Source of the DNA: a bacterium
GTDB lineage: Bacteria; Desulfobacterota; DSWW01
Assembly (NCBI GenBank): GCA_028277985.1
Contig: JANQFG010000267.1
Location: 1-45,578 of the forward strand
Length of the DNA stretch: 45,578 nt
Reading direction: 5' to 3'
Shown here: positions 24,833 through 35,293 of the stretch, piece by piece
How positions within the stretch are numbered: position 1 is the stretch's first letter
How the letters are laid out: the number at the start of each line of letters is the position of its first letter
Made by a program: the position numbers and the translations under genes
The notes under the pieces: generated by a model
The model's database searches: none
The model's input: only the letters and a program-made list of their open reading frames with translations
What the model was told of the DNA's origin: nothing

Positions 24833-25615
24833 ATGAGAAAGACTGCGGCAAAGAAATCCGTTCGTAGAACCGGGTCGCCTGACAGCAAGTCGGAGAGGGT
24901 GGCCCTCGTGACAGGAGGGGCCCGAAAGCTCGGTGCCTCGATCTGCAGACACCTGGCGGGCCGGGGCTACCGGGTCGTCATCAACTACCGGACGAGTCGC
25001 GTGCAGGCCGAGTCCCTGGCAAGGTCGATTCGAGGGAAGGGCGGGGAGGCCTTGCCCTTTCGGGCGGACGTAACGCGAGAGCGGGACGTGAAAAGGATGA
25101 TCGACCGTGTGAAGCGCTCCTTCGGGCGTCTGGATGTGCTGATCAACAACGTGGGAGACTACCTGGAGAAGCCTCTCGCACGGGTCTCGACAGAAGAGTG
25201 GGAGGAGATCCTCAGGAGCAACCTGACCTCGGTCTTCCTCTGCACGAAGACGGCCCTGCCCCTGATGCGCAAACGGCCCGCGGGAAGGATCCTCGTGGTT
25301 GGGTACGCGCCGGCCGGAAAGCTCGCAGCTTCTCCGAGATGTGCAGTTTATCACCTCGCCAAGACCGGTGCGCTTATCCTCACGAAGTCCCTGGCCGTGG
25401 AAGAGGCTCCCCACGGCATCACGGTCAACATGATTTCGCCCGGCACGATCTTCAATTCGGTCAAGAAGCCTTCCGATACGGCCTCGGACTACATCCCTGC
25501 AGGGAGGTTCTGCCGATACGCAGACCTCCTCGGGATGATGGACTATCTCCTGAGCGAAGAGGCCGGGTATGTGACGGGCGGCCATTTCGTGGTGAGCGGC
25601 GGGTACGCGATCTGA
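24833..25615 (+). CDS. Short-chain dehydrogenase/reductase lacking the usual catalytic Ser
   Basis: 260 residues. TGGARKLG at 27-34 is the cofactor loop, NNVG at 105-108, the active Asn130 and the Tyr173-x3-Lys177 pair (YHLAK) are present. At the position where the family has its catalytic Ser (13 before Tyr) the chain reads GYAPAG, without a Ser. The TGGARKLG form and PAGRF after the ISPG block are reminiscent of pteridine reductase and FabG-type SDRs. Substrate unknown and activity uncertain. It follows the LolB-like gene by 12 bases and converges on the protease gene, 2 bases apart. Confidence 0.85.
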   Translation: MRKTAAKKSVRRTGSPDSKSERVALVTGGARKLGASICRHLAGRGYRVVINYRTSRVQAESLARSIRGKGGEALPFRADVTRERDVKRMIDRVKRSFGRLDVLINNVGDYLEKPLARVSTEEWEEILRSNLTSVFLCTKTALPLMRKRPAGRILVVGYAPAGKLAASPRCAVYHLAKTGALILTKSLAVEEAPHGITVNMISPGTIFNSVKKPSDTASDYIPAGRFCRYADLLGMMDYLLSEEAGYVTGGHFVVSGGYAI

Positions 25616-25617
25616 CT

Positions 25618-27309
25618 TCAGGGATTCGTCTGCCGGTCCCTGCTGCGTTGCTTCCTTCGGAGAATTCTTCCGAGGCCGAAGGCGGCCAGGGGGAGGAGAG
25701 TCCAGAGGGCGGTGTTGCCGATTCCGGATACGGGCCGAGTGGAAGTGCTATGGGTCTGCCGAAGCGTCGCCGCATCGGCAGGGGTGGCGGCGGACCAGCC
25801 GGCAACGCTGAATTCGCATTCGATGTCCTCGCCGTCCACGCCTCCGTCACAGTCATCGTCCAGCCAGTTGTCGCACTTCTCCACATTGCCTGGGTGGGCG
25901 CTCGCGTACCAGTCCATGCAGTCCCCCGCGCAGATCAGCCACGTATCCTCGTCCACGTCCCGCTCGGACTGCGGCAGGTCCCCGTCACAGTCGTTGTCCA
26001 GACCGTCGCAGATCTCCGGAGCGCCTCGATAGGTTGCCGGATTCTCTTCGTCGCAATCCGTGCCGCCACATTCGATGTCCAGGTCCCCGTCCTCGTCCAG
26101 GTCCTTGTCGTCGGCTTCGCCGCTGCAGTCGTTGTCGATACCGTCCCCGCAGAGGTCGACTTCACCCGGGTTGATCCCGGGATCCGTATCATCGCAGTCG
26201 TTGCACACGGGCCATCCGTCATCGTCCAGGTCCGCTTCGTTCGGATGGATCTCACCGTCGCAGTCGCTGTCCTTACCGTCGCAGAACTCCTCCGCATCCG
26301 GATGGACCAGGGGGTCCTCGTCGTCACAGTCCTCTCCCCCGCAGGAAGGATCCAGATAGCCGTCCTCGTCGTCGTCACAAGGATTGGAATACTCGAAGAA
26401 GAGAGTGTCGCGCCCGATGTCGCTGTCTCCCCAGAGAATCCTGAAATACCCATCCTCTCCCCAGTGGGTGTTCCAGCTGTTCTTCGCGATCCAGGCGTGG
26501 GCGATGTCGTCGTACCCGACCAGGACAACGGCATGTCCCCCTTCGTACTCGCCCCACACATGCTCGTAGACGCCGCCGGTGTAGTAATAGAAATCGCTGT
26601 ACACGTCGAAAGCGGCTGTAACGACCTGTTGGTTCAGGGCGCTCTTGATCGTTTCCACGTCGTTCGGGACCGATTGCCACCGATCGATCTTCCAGACCCG
26701 CTCGGGCCAGTCCGTGCATCGGTCGCCGCACGCCTCGGATTCCTCGCCCGAATAGGGGAGACAGCCTTCATCGACCGCCCCCGAGGTTCTCAGGAAGTCT
26801 GCGGTCGGTTTCATCCACCAGCCGTCGCATGTTCCCGCGCTGCAGGAAAGGACGTACTGCTCGGAGAGGTTGAGCGTGAGGGCCGGGTTGTTCGACCGGA
26901 TCGCTATGACCGACTCCATGGTCCCGACCGTGGAAAAAGCCCAGCAACTCCCGCAAGGGCCCTGGTCTTTGATGGGGGTGACCCAGTCGTTTCCGCGGAC
27001 ATTGCGCCAATCGAGTTGCTTCGGCAGGTTCGTCGCCGTACGGATCGAAGCGGGGGTTGACGTGGCCGGCGGCATGAGGGACAGCCTGCCTCCAAGGTAT
27101 CTTCGCCTTTCCTCGTGGGACAGGCGGCTGATGTGTGTGTCTCCGGATGTCCAGCGGGCACCGCTCCTCTGGATCGCAGATTGAATGCTCTTGAGCTCCG
27201 CGGGCCCGGCCTCTGCGGCCTGGGGCAGGGAGAACAGGAGAAGGATCCCTGTCCAGCCCAGGAATCGAGAGAATGCATTCCATTGTCGTCGACAGGTGTT
27301 TGCTTTCAT
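25618..27309 (-). CDS. Papain-like (C1A) cysteine protease with calcium-binding repeats and C-terminal membrane anchor
   Basis: 563 residues. Signal peptide 1-34, a short pro-segment with SRLSHEERRRYLG, then mature protease from about 95: Gln116 and Cys122 in DQGPCGSCWAFS, His259 in GGHAVVLVGY, Asn277 in AKNSWNTHWGE. From 311 to about 495 follow four MopE-like units (DxDxDG, then CDDxDPxxxPG, then EiCDGxDNDCDG), which bind calcium and suit an extracellular protein. The tail SGIGNTALWTLLPLAAFGLGRILRRKQRSR is a small residue, a hydrophobic helix and a basic cluster, typical of C-terminal sorting signals. Probably exported, anchored, then released or bound to the surface. Calcium may stabilise or delay its activation. 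Confidence 0.9.
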   Translation of the reverse strand: MKANTCRRQWNAFSRFLGWTGILLLFSLPQAAEAGPAELKSIQSAIQRSGARWTSGDTHISRLSHEERRRYLGGRLSLMPPATSTPASIRTATNLPKQLDWRNVRGNDWVTPIKDQGPCGSCWAFSTVGTMESVIAIRSNNPALTLNLSEQYVLSCSAGTCDGWWMKPTADFLRTSGAVDEGCLPYSGEESEACGDRCTDWPERVWKIDRWQSVPNDVETIKSALNQQVVTAAFDVYSDFYYYTGGVYEHVWGEYEGGHAVVLVGYDDIAHAWIAKNSWNTHWGEDGYFRILWGDSDIGRDTLFFEYSNPCDDDEDGYLDPSCGGEDCDDEDPLVHPDAEEFCDGKDSDCDGEIHPNEADLDDDGWPVCNDCDDTDPGINPGEVDLCGDGIDNDCSGEADDKDLDEDGDLDIECGGTDCDEENPATYRGAPEICDGLDNDCDGDLPQSERDVDEDTWLICAGDCMDWYASAHPGNVEKCDNWLDDDCDGGVDGEDIECEFSVAGWSAATPADAATLRQTHSTSTRPVSGIGNTALWTLLPLAAFGLGRILRRKQRSRDRQTNP

Positions 27310-27811
27310 ATCCTTGTCGGCCCTCGAAGAGTAAGCGTGAATTCGGTTTCGCTACGCTCGGATTTCAATGGAAATAGCAAGATAGGTGCCAGGGAGGGCG
27401 GTCGGCGACGGGTCCTCTCGATGGCTGATATAAACAGTTTTCAGAGCAGGGACCTCGGGGAAGCAGGGCCGAATTAGTGTAACGGCGATAGGATGTTGGA
27501 GGAAGATGGCCGGCCTGCGAGAGACCCGATTCGGTATCCGGCTGCAACCCTGCAGGGCCCCGAGTGACCGCGGGGTGACCCGGGCTCGAAAGCTTCTTCC
27601 CGGTTCCCGTGCCTGAAAGGTGAAAAATTTTTCGCAGGGTGGCAAAAAGGGCGTCTTGCCCGGCTTTCGCTGTTCGGGGCAAGAAATAGGAGACCGAGAC
27701 CCCCCGAATAGTGAAAGTCGGGCCGGGTCGGCGTTGGAGTCCTGTCCGTGAATCCGGCAATCTAACCACTGCAGCCACAAGACAACTCGACACAGGGGGG
27801 GACCCTTGCAT
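27310..27811. other. Intergenic stretch between divergent genes
   Basis: 500 bases between the protease (minus) and the TatD-like gene (plus). A stem-loop at 27654-27684 is the only structure seen; the reverse strand around 27735-27790 has a tRNA-like D-arm phrase but no complete tRNA. Both promoters must lie here. No gene recognised. Confidence 0.4.
27654..27684 (+). other. Stem-loop in the leader of the TatD-like gene
   Basis: TCTTGCCC at 27654-27661 pairs with GGGCAAGA at 27677-27684 across a 15-base loop. There is no T-run after it, so it is not a standard terminator. It may be a leader structure or chance. Confidence 0.25.
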
Positions 27812-28573
27812 ATGAATCGCCTCACGCTCGTAGACGCTCATGCCCACCTCGATCTGCTCGGTGACGCCGAGGAGAAAATCAGCAGGGCGACGTCGCTGGG
27901 GGTGCTTGCCGTGATCGGTGTCTCCATGGGGGCCGCGTCGATGGAAAGGACACTGGGCCTCGGGAAGCGTTTCCCCGGGATCGTTCTGCCCGCCCTGGGC
28001 CTGCATCCCTGGCAGATCGACCAGGAGGACGTGGACGAAGCCCTCGAAACAATGGAACAGAACCTCGAAGCGGCCGTCGCAGTCGGGGAGATCGGGCTGG
28101 ACTACAAGCTCAAGACCAAGAAGTCCATCCAGAAGGAGCTGTTCGCAAGGCAGCTCCATCTTGCTGTCGAGCATGCATTGCCCGTGATCCTGCACTGTCG
28201 ATACTCCCACCAGAGGGTTTTCGAGATGGTGGATGGGGCGGACGTGCCTGGAGCGGTGTTTCACTGGTACGCCGGCCCCCTGGAGCTGATCGACAAGATC
28301 GTGCAGCGGGGCGACTTCATCTCGGCTACGCCGGCTCTCGCTTACAGCCGAATGCACCAGGAGGCGATTCGATCCGCGCCTCTGGAGCACATCCTGCTGG
28401 AGACCGATTGCCCGGTTGCCTACGAAGGCGAGGAAGCGACCCCTTCAACAGTGGTTCGGGTGTGCGAGCAGGTTGCCTCTTTGAAGGGCTGCTCTTCTTC
28501 GGAAGTGGCAGGTCGGACAACGGAGAACATGGAGCGGTTTCTCGGAAGAGCGTGTCCGTGGGGAGGCGCGTGA
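27812..28573 (+). CDS. TatD-family metal-dependent hydrolase
   Basis: 253 residues, TIM barrel. Metal ligands His10-x-His12 in VDAHAHLD, the Glu in VAVGEIGLDY, His in VILHCRYSH and FHWYAG, and Asp in LLETDCP match the TatD 3'-5' exonuclease family. It is a little shorter than E. coli TatD. ATG at 27812 is chosen, with a GGGGGGGAC stretch before it; the ribosome site is weak. Cytoplasmic, likely a DNA-end or D-tyrosyl-tRNA-type nuclease; exact role unknown. It ends 183 bases before AsmA. Confidence 0.85.
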   Translation: MNRLTLVDAHAHLDLLGDAEEKISRATSLGVLAVIGVSMGAASMERTLGLGKRFPGIVLPALGLHPWQIDQEDVDEALETMEQNLEAAVAVGEIGLDYKLKTKKSIQKELFARQLHLAVEHALPVILHCRYSHQRVFEMVDGADVPGAVFHWYAGPLELIDKIVQRGDFISATPALAYSRMHQEAIRSAPLEHILLETDCPVAYEGEEATPSTVVRVCEQVASLKGCSSSEVAGRTTENMERFLGRACPWGGA

Positions 28574-28756
28574 GCAAGAGCCACTTTGTTGCAAAGCCAC
28601 CGGACGAGTGGTACGTTTCTCTCTGTTGCCCACCCGCTGAGAGAGCCGATCGCGATCAAGGGGCGACACGACCATGTTAACCCGCACGTTGCATGAATCC
28701 TTCCACCGCTGTCTCGACGAAGTTTCGTGCACGATGCGGCTCGAGGAGAAGAACCG

Positions 28757-31411
28757 ATGAAGAAGATCGGCATCATCCTGGCCGTCCTGTTGATCCTCCT
28801 TATTCTTGGGGCGGTGCTGGCGCCGTTTCTGATCGACCTGAACCAGCACAAAGAGACCCTCCTCTCCAAGATCGAGCCTTATGTTCCCCGCGAGGTGGAT
28901 TTCGAGCATATCGAATTGACCGTACTCTCCGGCCTTGGGGCGGAGCTTCGGGGCCTGCGGGTCGCGGACAACCCGGCTTTTTCGACAGACGACTTCCTTC
29001 GGCTGGAAGGGCTGCAGGTCAGGGTCATGCTTCTGCCTCTTCTGAAAGGAGAGATCAAGGTAAAGAGGATCATCCTGAAGAGGCCGGAGATCCGCCTGGC
29101 CCGCAACAAGGAAGGGGTTTTCAGTTTCAGCGATCTGATTGCGGAGGGCAAGGATGGCCCTCCCGAGGAGGGCCCTGAGGGTGAGGAGGGTGCTCCCGCC
29201 GAGGAAACGCCTGCCCCGCAGAAGACGGATGGGGGGGCAGTCGCCTTAGCGGGCCTGCTGGTCAACGAGTTGGCTGTTCAGAAGGGAAAGATCGTCTACC
29301 AGGATGAGTTGTTGTGGCCGGGTCAGAGGCCCCTGGTGATCGATGCGCTGGACGTGGACATGCGAGACGTGTCCTTGGACAGGCCCGTCTCTATTCGGGT
29401 GGCTGCGGACCTGCTGGAGGGTACCGGTCAGAATGTAGAGTTGTCGGGCACGGTGGGGCCTCTGGGTGAGGAAATACGGGCGGAGGCGGTTCCCCTCGAC
29501 ATGCGGTTCTCGCTCCGGAAGATTCCGATCGGGCCGGTCGTGAGCCTCCTGCCTTTGGAGTTGCCCGTAAGGGTGCTTTCCGGGACCGGGAGTGTCGGCT
29601 GGGAGGTAAAGGGGTCGCTCGGCGGGAACATCGAATCCAAGGCCGAGGTCGATCTCCAGGACCTTCGGTTGAAGGCAGACGGTGCTGAAGGGGCCCCTGG
29701 GGCAGAGCCGGTGGCGTTGCAGTGCAAGCTCACCGAGAAGCTTGTAGTCGAGGTCGCCGCGGAAAAGCTTCTGCTCGAATCGCTGGACCTGACCGTGAAC
29801 GGGGATCGGATTCAGATGACCGGAACGGTCGAGTCCTTTCGCACCGCACCTCGATGGACCGGAAAGATCTGGAGCGAAGGATTCCGGCCTGATTTACTCG
29901 TTGCCGCCTTGCCGATGGCCGCACAAGCGCTGCCCCCGGACCTCGGCTTCGAAGGCCCCCTTACAATGCACATCGAATCGGCCGGGACCCAGGAGGAATT
30001 CGGCATCGAGGCTCGCCTGGACCTGAAGGGCATGAAGATCGAGTACCAGGACCTGTTGCACAAGCCGTCGGACGGGAAGTTCTCGATTGGCTGCAAAGCG
30101 GACAAGAACGGGGAGCGTGTTTCCTTGAAGGAGCTCGGGCTGCACCTCCACACCCTGGCCCTGAACGCCTCCGGCGAGATGATGCTTTCGAAGACGCCGA
30201 GCTTCGGGTTTCTTGTCCAGACCGACCCGATTGTCCTGGAGGGCTGGGACATTCTGTGCCCACGCCTTGCGCCTTATCGGCCGGAGGGGAGCTTCTTTCT
30301 GAGGACATCGTTGCGGGGTACGGCGGACGATGCATCGGTGAACCTGCAGGTTTCCTCTGACAGGCTCGGGTTCGAGCTGCCGGCTTCAGAGGAAGACGCC
30401 GACCTCGAAAAAGACCGTACAGGGCTCCTGGAGTCCTTGAGTGTCAAGGTTCAGGCGAAGAAGAAGGGGGAAAGGGTCGTCGGTGCCTCCCAGGCGGAAA
30501 TCAAGAAGGGGCAGATTATGAATGTCCCCTTTGAAAGGCTGATGACCAGCATGCGTTTCGATCCGGACGTAGTGGAAATCAGCGGCGTGGAGATGAAGGT
30601 CTTCCAGGGAGAGATTCAGGCAAAGGGGCGCTACGACCTGGCAAAAGGTGCCTGGATGGTGAACCCGACCGTTCGCGATGTTGCGGTGGACGAGATCCTG
30701 GAGCGGTTGACGGAATACAAAGAAAGCTTCTCCGGCACCTTTCGGGGCAAGCTTCGGGCCAGCGGCACCACGGGGAACGGGGCAGAACCGGAAGTGGCCG
30801 CCGAAGGCTCTTTCCGTATCTCCGAAGGCGAGCTGAAGAATTTCAACCTCGTCGGAAGCGTTACGGACGCCCTGGTCGGAGTCAAGGGGATGGATCAGAA
30901 ACTGAAGACTCATCGTCGGCAAGAGGTCCGGGAGCACGAGTCCACGCGGTTCGACTGGTTCGATGGTGCTTTTTCGTTGAGCAAGAACATTCTGCACCTC
31001 GAAGACCTGCGGCTGCGCAATGTAGGAACGAGCAAGTCAACGGATTCGGACGTTCTGCTCGACGGAGAAGTGTACCTCGAAAAGCAGTTGCTCGACTTGA
31101 AGGGAAAGGTGATCCTTGCGAAGCGGCACTCCGAAGAGCTGGCCGCCAAGTCAGAGGTCATGAAGGCCCTGTTCAATGAGGAGAAAAGGGTGGTCCTGCC
31201 GATCACGTTGAAGGGGAAGACCGACAAGCCGATCGCCTTTCTGGATACGGAGTACGTTGTGGGCGCAATCTCTCGTTACTATGCCCGACAGGGGGTCGAG
31301 AAGCTCAGGGAGCAGCTGGGCTTGCCCGAAGAGAGCCCGGAGGGGGAGGAGACCCCGGGGGAGCGACTGCTCAGAGAGCTTTTCCAGAACCTGCAACAGA
31401 AGAAGGAATGA
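28757..31411 (+). CDS. AsmA-family membrane protein
   Basis: 884 residues. One transmembrane helix at 4-24 (IGIILAVLLILLILGAVLAPF) anchors a long periplasmic beta-rich chain with RGLRVADNPAFSTDDFLRLE near the start and repeated SGTxxxxx strands, ending in an acidic tail. AsmA proteins are bridge-like or lipid-transfer related and influence outer-membrane composition. ATG 28757 follows GAGGAGAAGAACCG. It is followed 6 bases later by the YjbQ gene. The central third is a low-complexity Pro/Glu stretch (about 140-170). The family call rests on architecture and length. Confidence 0.8.
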   Translation: MKKIGIILAVLLILLILGAVLAPFLIDLNQHKETLLSKIEPYVPREVDFEHIELTVLSGLGAELRGLRVADNPAFSTDDFLRLEGLQVRVMLLPLLKGEIKVKRIILKRPEIRLARNKEGVFSFSDLIAEGKDGPPEEGPEGEEGAPAEETPAPQKTDGGAVALAGLLVNELAVQKGKIVYQDELLWPGQRPLVIDALDVDMRDVSLDRPVSIRVAADLLEGTGQNVELSGTVGPLGEEIRAEAVPLDMRFSLRKIPIGPVVSLLPLELPVRVLSGTGSVGWEVKGSLGGNIESKAEVDLQDLRLKADGAEGAPGAEPVALQCKLTEKLVVEVAAEKLLLESLDLTVNGDRIQMTGTVESFRTAPRWTGKIWSEGFRPDLLVAALPMAAQALPPDLGFEGPLTMHIESAGTQEEFGIEARLDLKGMKIEYQDLLHKPSDGKFSIGCKADKNGERVSLKELGLHLHTLALNASGEMMLSKTPSFGFLVQTDPIVLEGWDILCPRLAPYRPEGSFFLRTSLRGTADDASVNLQVSSDRLGFELPASEEDADLEKDRTGLLESLSVKVQAKKKGERVVGASQAEIKKGQIMNVPFERLMTSMRFDPDVVEISGVEMKVFQGEIQAKGRYDLAKGAWMVNPTVRDVAVDEILERLTEYKESFSGTFRGKLRASGTTGNGAEPEVAAEGSFRISEGELKNFNLVGSVTDALVGVKGMDQKLKTHRRQEVREHESTRFDWFDGAFSLSKNILHLEDLRLRNVGTSKSTDSDVLLDGEVYLEKQLLDLKGKVILAKRHSEELAAKSEVMKALFNEEKRVVLPITLKGKTDKPIAFLDTEYVVGAISRYYARQGVEKLREQLGLPEESPEGEETPGERLLRELFQNLQQKKE

Positions 31412-31417
31412 TACGCC

Positions 31418-31834
31418 GTGGTGAAGACGATCCAGCTTTCACTATCCACAAGAGGCGTTTGTGACCTGAAGGAAATCACGGGCCAGGTCGCGGATGCGAT
31501 CCATGATTCCGGAATGACCGACGGCATCGTGACGGTCTTTGTCCCCGGCGCCACCGGCGGTGTGACAACCATCGAGTTCGAGCCGGGAGCGGTCCGGGAC
31601 TACCAGGACTTCATGGAGCGCACGATCCCGTCCGACGGGGTCTACCGGCACAACGAACGGTGGGGAGATGGAAACGGGTACTCCCATGTACGCGCAGCTG
31701 CGCTGGGTCCCTCGCTCACGGTGCCCTTCCAGGACGGAGAGCTTCTTCTGGGGACGTGGCAGCAGATCGTTGTCGCGGATTTCGACAACGTCCCGCGCCA
31801 GAGGAGAGTGGTCCTTCAGATCATGGGGGAATAG
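31418..31834 (+). CDS. YjbQ family protein (secondary thiamine-phosphate synthase-like)
   Basis: 138 residues. HNERWGDGNGYSHVRAAALG and the closing GTWQQIVVADFDNVPRQRRV are the UPF0047/YjbQ signature; the His in YSHV and the Asn-Glu pair are likely active-site residues. YjbQ has a minor thiamine-phosphate synthase activity in E. coli, but its true role is unclear. The GTG at 31418 is followed by a second GTG at 31421 and either may serve. It sits 6 bases after AsmA and converges on rnpB. Confidence 0.9.
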   Translation: MVKTIQLSLSTRGVCDLKEITGQVADAIHDSGMTDGIVTVFVPGATGGVTTIEFEPGAVRDYQDFMERTIPSDGVYRHNERWGDGNGYSHVRAAALGPSLTVPFQDGELLLGTWQQIVVADFDNVPRQRRVVLQIMGE

Positions 31835-31860
31835 CCAGGCGCGAATCCTGATGAATAAGT

Positions 31861-32267
31861 GGCACAGACGCCGAAGCAGCCCGTAAGCCGAGTTCTGTTC
31901 CCCAGGGGGGTTTCCCCCCATGAGGCAGCGACCATTCCTCTAGGGCATGGATTGCCCCATGCCTCCAGCAACCAACCCGAGGGCTCTGGGCGGGCCACCC
32001 GTGTCCCCTTTCGGGGATTGCCCTCCTATTCGGTCTTGCTCCGGGTGGGGTTTACCTAGCCGATCCGGTCACCCGGACCGCTGGTGAGCTCTTACCTCAC
32101 CGTTTCACCCTTACTCGTTCGGAGAACGAGCGGTCTGTTTTCTGTGGCACTTTCCTTGGGGTTTCCCCCACTGGGCGTTACCCAGCACCCTGCCCTATGG
32201 AGCTCGGACTTTCCTCCCGTTCCTGGAAAGGAACCGGCGGCCGCCTGTTCTGCACCGGCGTTGTGCC
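31861..32267 (-). ncRNA. rnpB: RNase P RNA, bacterial type A
   Basis: Catalytic RNA that trims tRNA 5' leaders. On the minus strand GGAAAGTCC (32206-32214) and the ...CCATAGGGCAGGGTGC run form the 5' core; ACAGAA and GGCTTACGG near 31881-31899 are the 3' core. Ends are set by helix P1: GGCACA and ACGCCG at the 5' side pair with CGGCGT and TGTGCC at the 3' side, giving about 407 nt, normal for type A. It follows the zinc-ribbon gene, 78 bases after its stop, and is convergent with the YjbQ gene. Confidence 0.95.
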
Positions 32268-32345
32268 TTTTATTCTTTTCTCCTTCACTCCCCGTACGGT
32301 TGATACGTTGTTGTCGCGCTACCCTCACGTCAAGAGGGCACCCGA

Positions 32346-33101
32346 TCACGCGGTCTCTTCCAGCTCACAATACAGAATCCTTCGGCAGTATTGACAATGT
32401 CGGATCTCGCCCGTCTGGAGCACTTCGTTGATCGTCTGCGGAGGCACCTGCATGTGGCAGCCCGGGCATACCTCTTTCCGAACCGTGACGACGGCCTGTC
32501 CCGCCCGATGGGATCGTATCTTTTCGTAATCATTCAGGACCTCGGGCGCCAGCTCCGCCGCGACCCTCTTGCGCTCCCCCTGAAGGAGCTGGTGCTCTTT
32601 GTCGACCTCTACGATTTCCAGCTCGAGACGCCGTGCCTCTTCCTTCAGCTTCTTTTCGCTCTCCAGGACCGACGTCTCCTTGTCCTTGAGACCCTTTTCG
32701 AGGGAGTCGATCTCCTCGAGAAGGACCAGGATGGAGTCTTCCGTGGCGGAATCCGCTTCCTTGGCGTACTCGATTTCCTTGAGCAGCGCCTTGTACTCCT
32801 CGTTTGTTTTGACATCCAGGAGCTTCGCTTGTTTCTTCTTACGGTCTTCCGCACTCTCAAGAAGCTGCTTTTCCAGCTGCCGCTGCTCCAGGCCGGCCTC
32901 CTTCAGCCGCTGCTTGTGCTTTTCCAGCCCTTCTTTCTCTTCCTCATAGGTGCGTTCCATTGCCTGGATCTGTTCCGGGATATCCTTTTTCCTTTGACCG
33001 AAGGCGGAAAGTTTGTCATCGAGCTGTTGGAGGCTTCGAAGCATCTGGAGTAGCAGGTCCACCGTTTTCTCCTTGCGAGAGGTGTTTTCCGGGCCATTCA
33101 C
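32346..33101 (-). CDS. C4 zinc-ribbon coiled-coil protein (DUF164-like)
   Basis: 251 residues. Long coiled coil from about 15 to 185, then EVCPGCHMQVPPQ and HCQYCRRILYC, a four-cysteine zinc ribbon. This is the broadly conserved bacterial C4-type zinc-ribbon family, of unsettled function, with a possible role in nucleic acid handling. It lies between the tRNA and rnpB on the same strand. ATG 33101 lacks a strong ribosome site. Confidence 0.85.
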   Translation of the reverse strand: MNGPENTSRKEKTVDLLLQMLRSLQQLDDKLSAFGQRKKDIPEQIQAMERTYEEEKEGLEKHKQRLKEAGLEQRQLEKQLLESAEDRKKKQAKLLDVKTNEEYKALLKEIEYAKEADSATEDSILVLLEEIDSLEKGLKDKETSVLESEKKLKEEARRLELEIVEVDKEHQLLQGERKRVAAELAPEVLNDYEKIRSHRAGQAVVTVRKEVCPGCHMQVPPQTINEVLQTGEIRHCQYCRRILYCELEETA

Positions 33102-33161
33102 GAGCAGGCTTCTGCAGCAGAAAGCCTTCTCCTGAGATTTCGTTCACAAAAAGCAAAAAAA

Positions 33162-33185
33162 AAGTGCATCCCTAGGGATGCACTT
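33162..33185 (-). terminator. Bidirectional intrinsic terminator
   Basis: Perfect palindrome with arms AAGTGCATCC and GGATGCACTT. On the minus strand it is followed by nine T (A9 on plus), on the plus strand by five T. It should end the rpsU-dnaG-rpoD-tRNA transcript before the zinc-ribbon gene. Confidence 0.85.
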
Positions 33186-33328
33186 TTTCGGTTCCATGCC
33201 GTAAGAAGACAGGCACACCGCGTGTTCTTTGCGGTACGCGAGATATGCCACCTCGCGCCGCCTCTGGCTCAACGGTTCCGCCGCCCTCTGGCTGTTTGGG
33301 TTCGAGACCAGCAACTGTACCTCCAGGT

Positions 33329-33404
33329 TGGTGGGCCCACCAGGGATCGAACCTGGGACCTTCCGGTTATGAGCCGGTGGCTCTTCCAACTGAGCTATGG
33401 GCCC
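33329..33404 (-). tRNA. tRNA with CAU anticodon (Met elongator or Ile2)
   Basis: A 76-nt cloverleaf with encoded CCA. Acceptor GGGCCCA pairs with TGGGCCC, followed by discriminator A and CCA. D-arm GCTC...GAGC, anticodon stem CCGG/CCGG around loop CTCATAA, T arm CCAGG TTCGATC CCTGG. CAU can be elongator Met or, after lysidine modification, Ile2; the loop and flanks are shared by both, so the choice is left open. It follows rpoD on the same strand. Confidence 0.95.
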
Positions 33405-33460
33405 TGGGTATCGTTTCCTCGACGGCGCGAATCGGGAGGCCCTTGTTCGGCTCCCCCGGG

Positions 33461-35239
<1,779 letters not shown>

Positions 35240-35293
35240 GAGTGCAATTACCCTCTCTCCTGGTTCGAGGAGTGTCTCTTCTTCAAGCTTTCT

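Noticed and set aside
25198..27060. 620-codon plus frame across SDR and protease genes
   Set aside because: Spans the ends of two convergent real genes; Val/Pro-rich shadow translation.
27600..27700. Possible c-di-GMP (GEMM) riboswitch upstream of the TatD-like gene
   Set aside because: Phrase CAGGGTGGCAAAAAGG only loosely resembles the consensus and the second arm is absent.
27735..27790. tRNA-like phrase on the minus strand (GGCTGCAGTGGTTAGATTGCC)
   Set aside because: Resembles a D-arm, but no matching acceptor stem, anticodon stem or T arm can be drawn.
31859..32431. Several plus and minus frames over rnpB
   Set aside because: The region is RNase P RNA; frames are accidental.
33144..33389. 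81-codon minus frame overlapping the tRNA
   Set aside because: It reads through the tRNA, and the rest has no motif; spurious.
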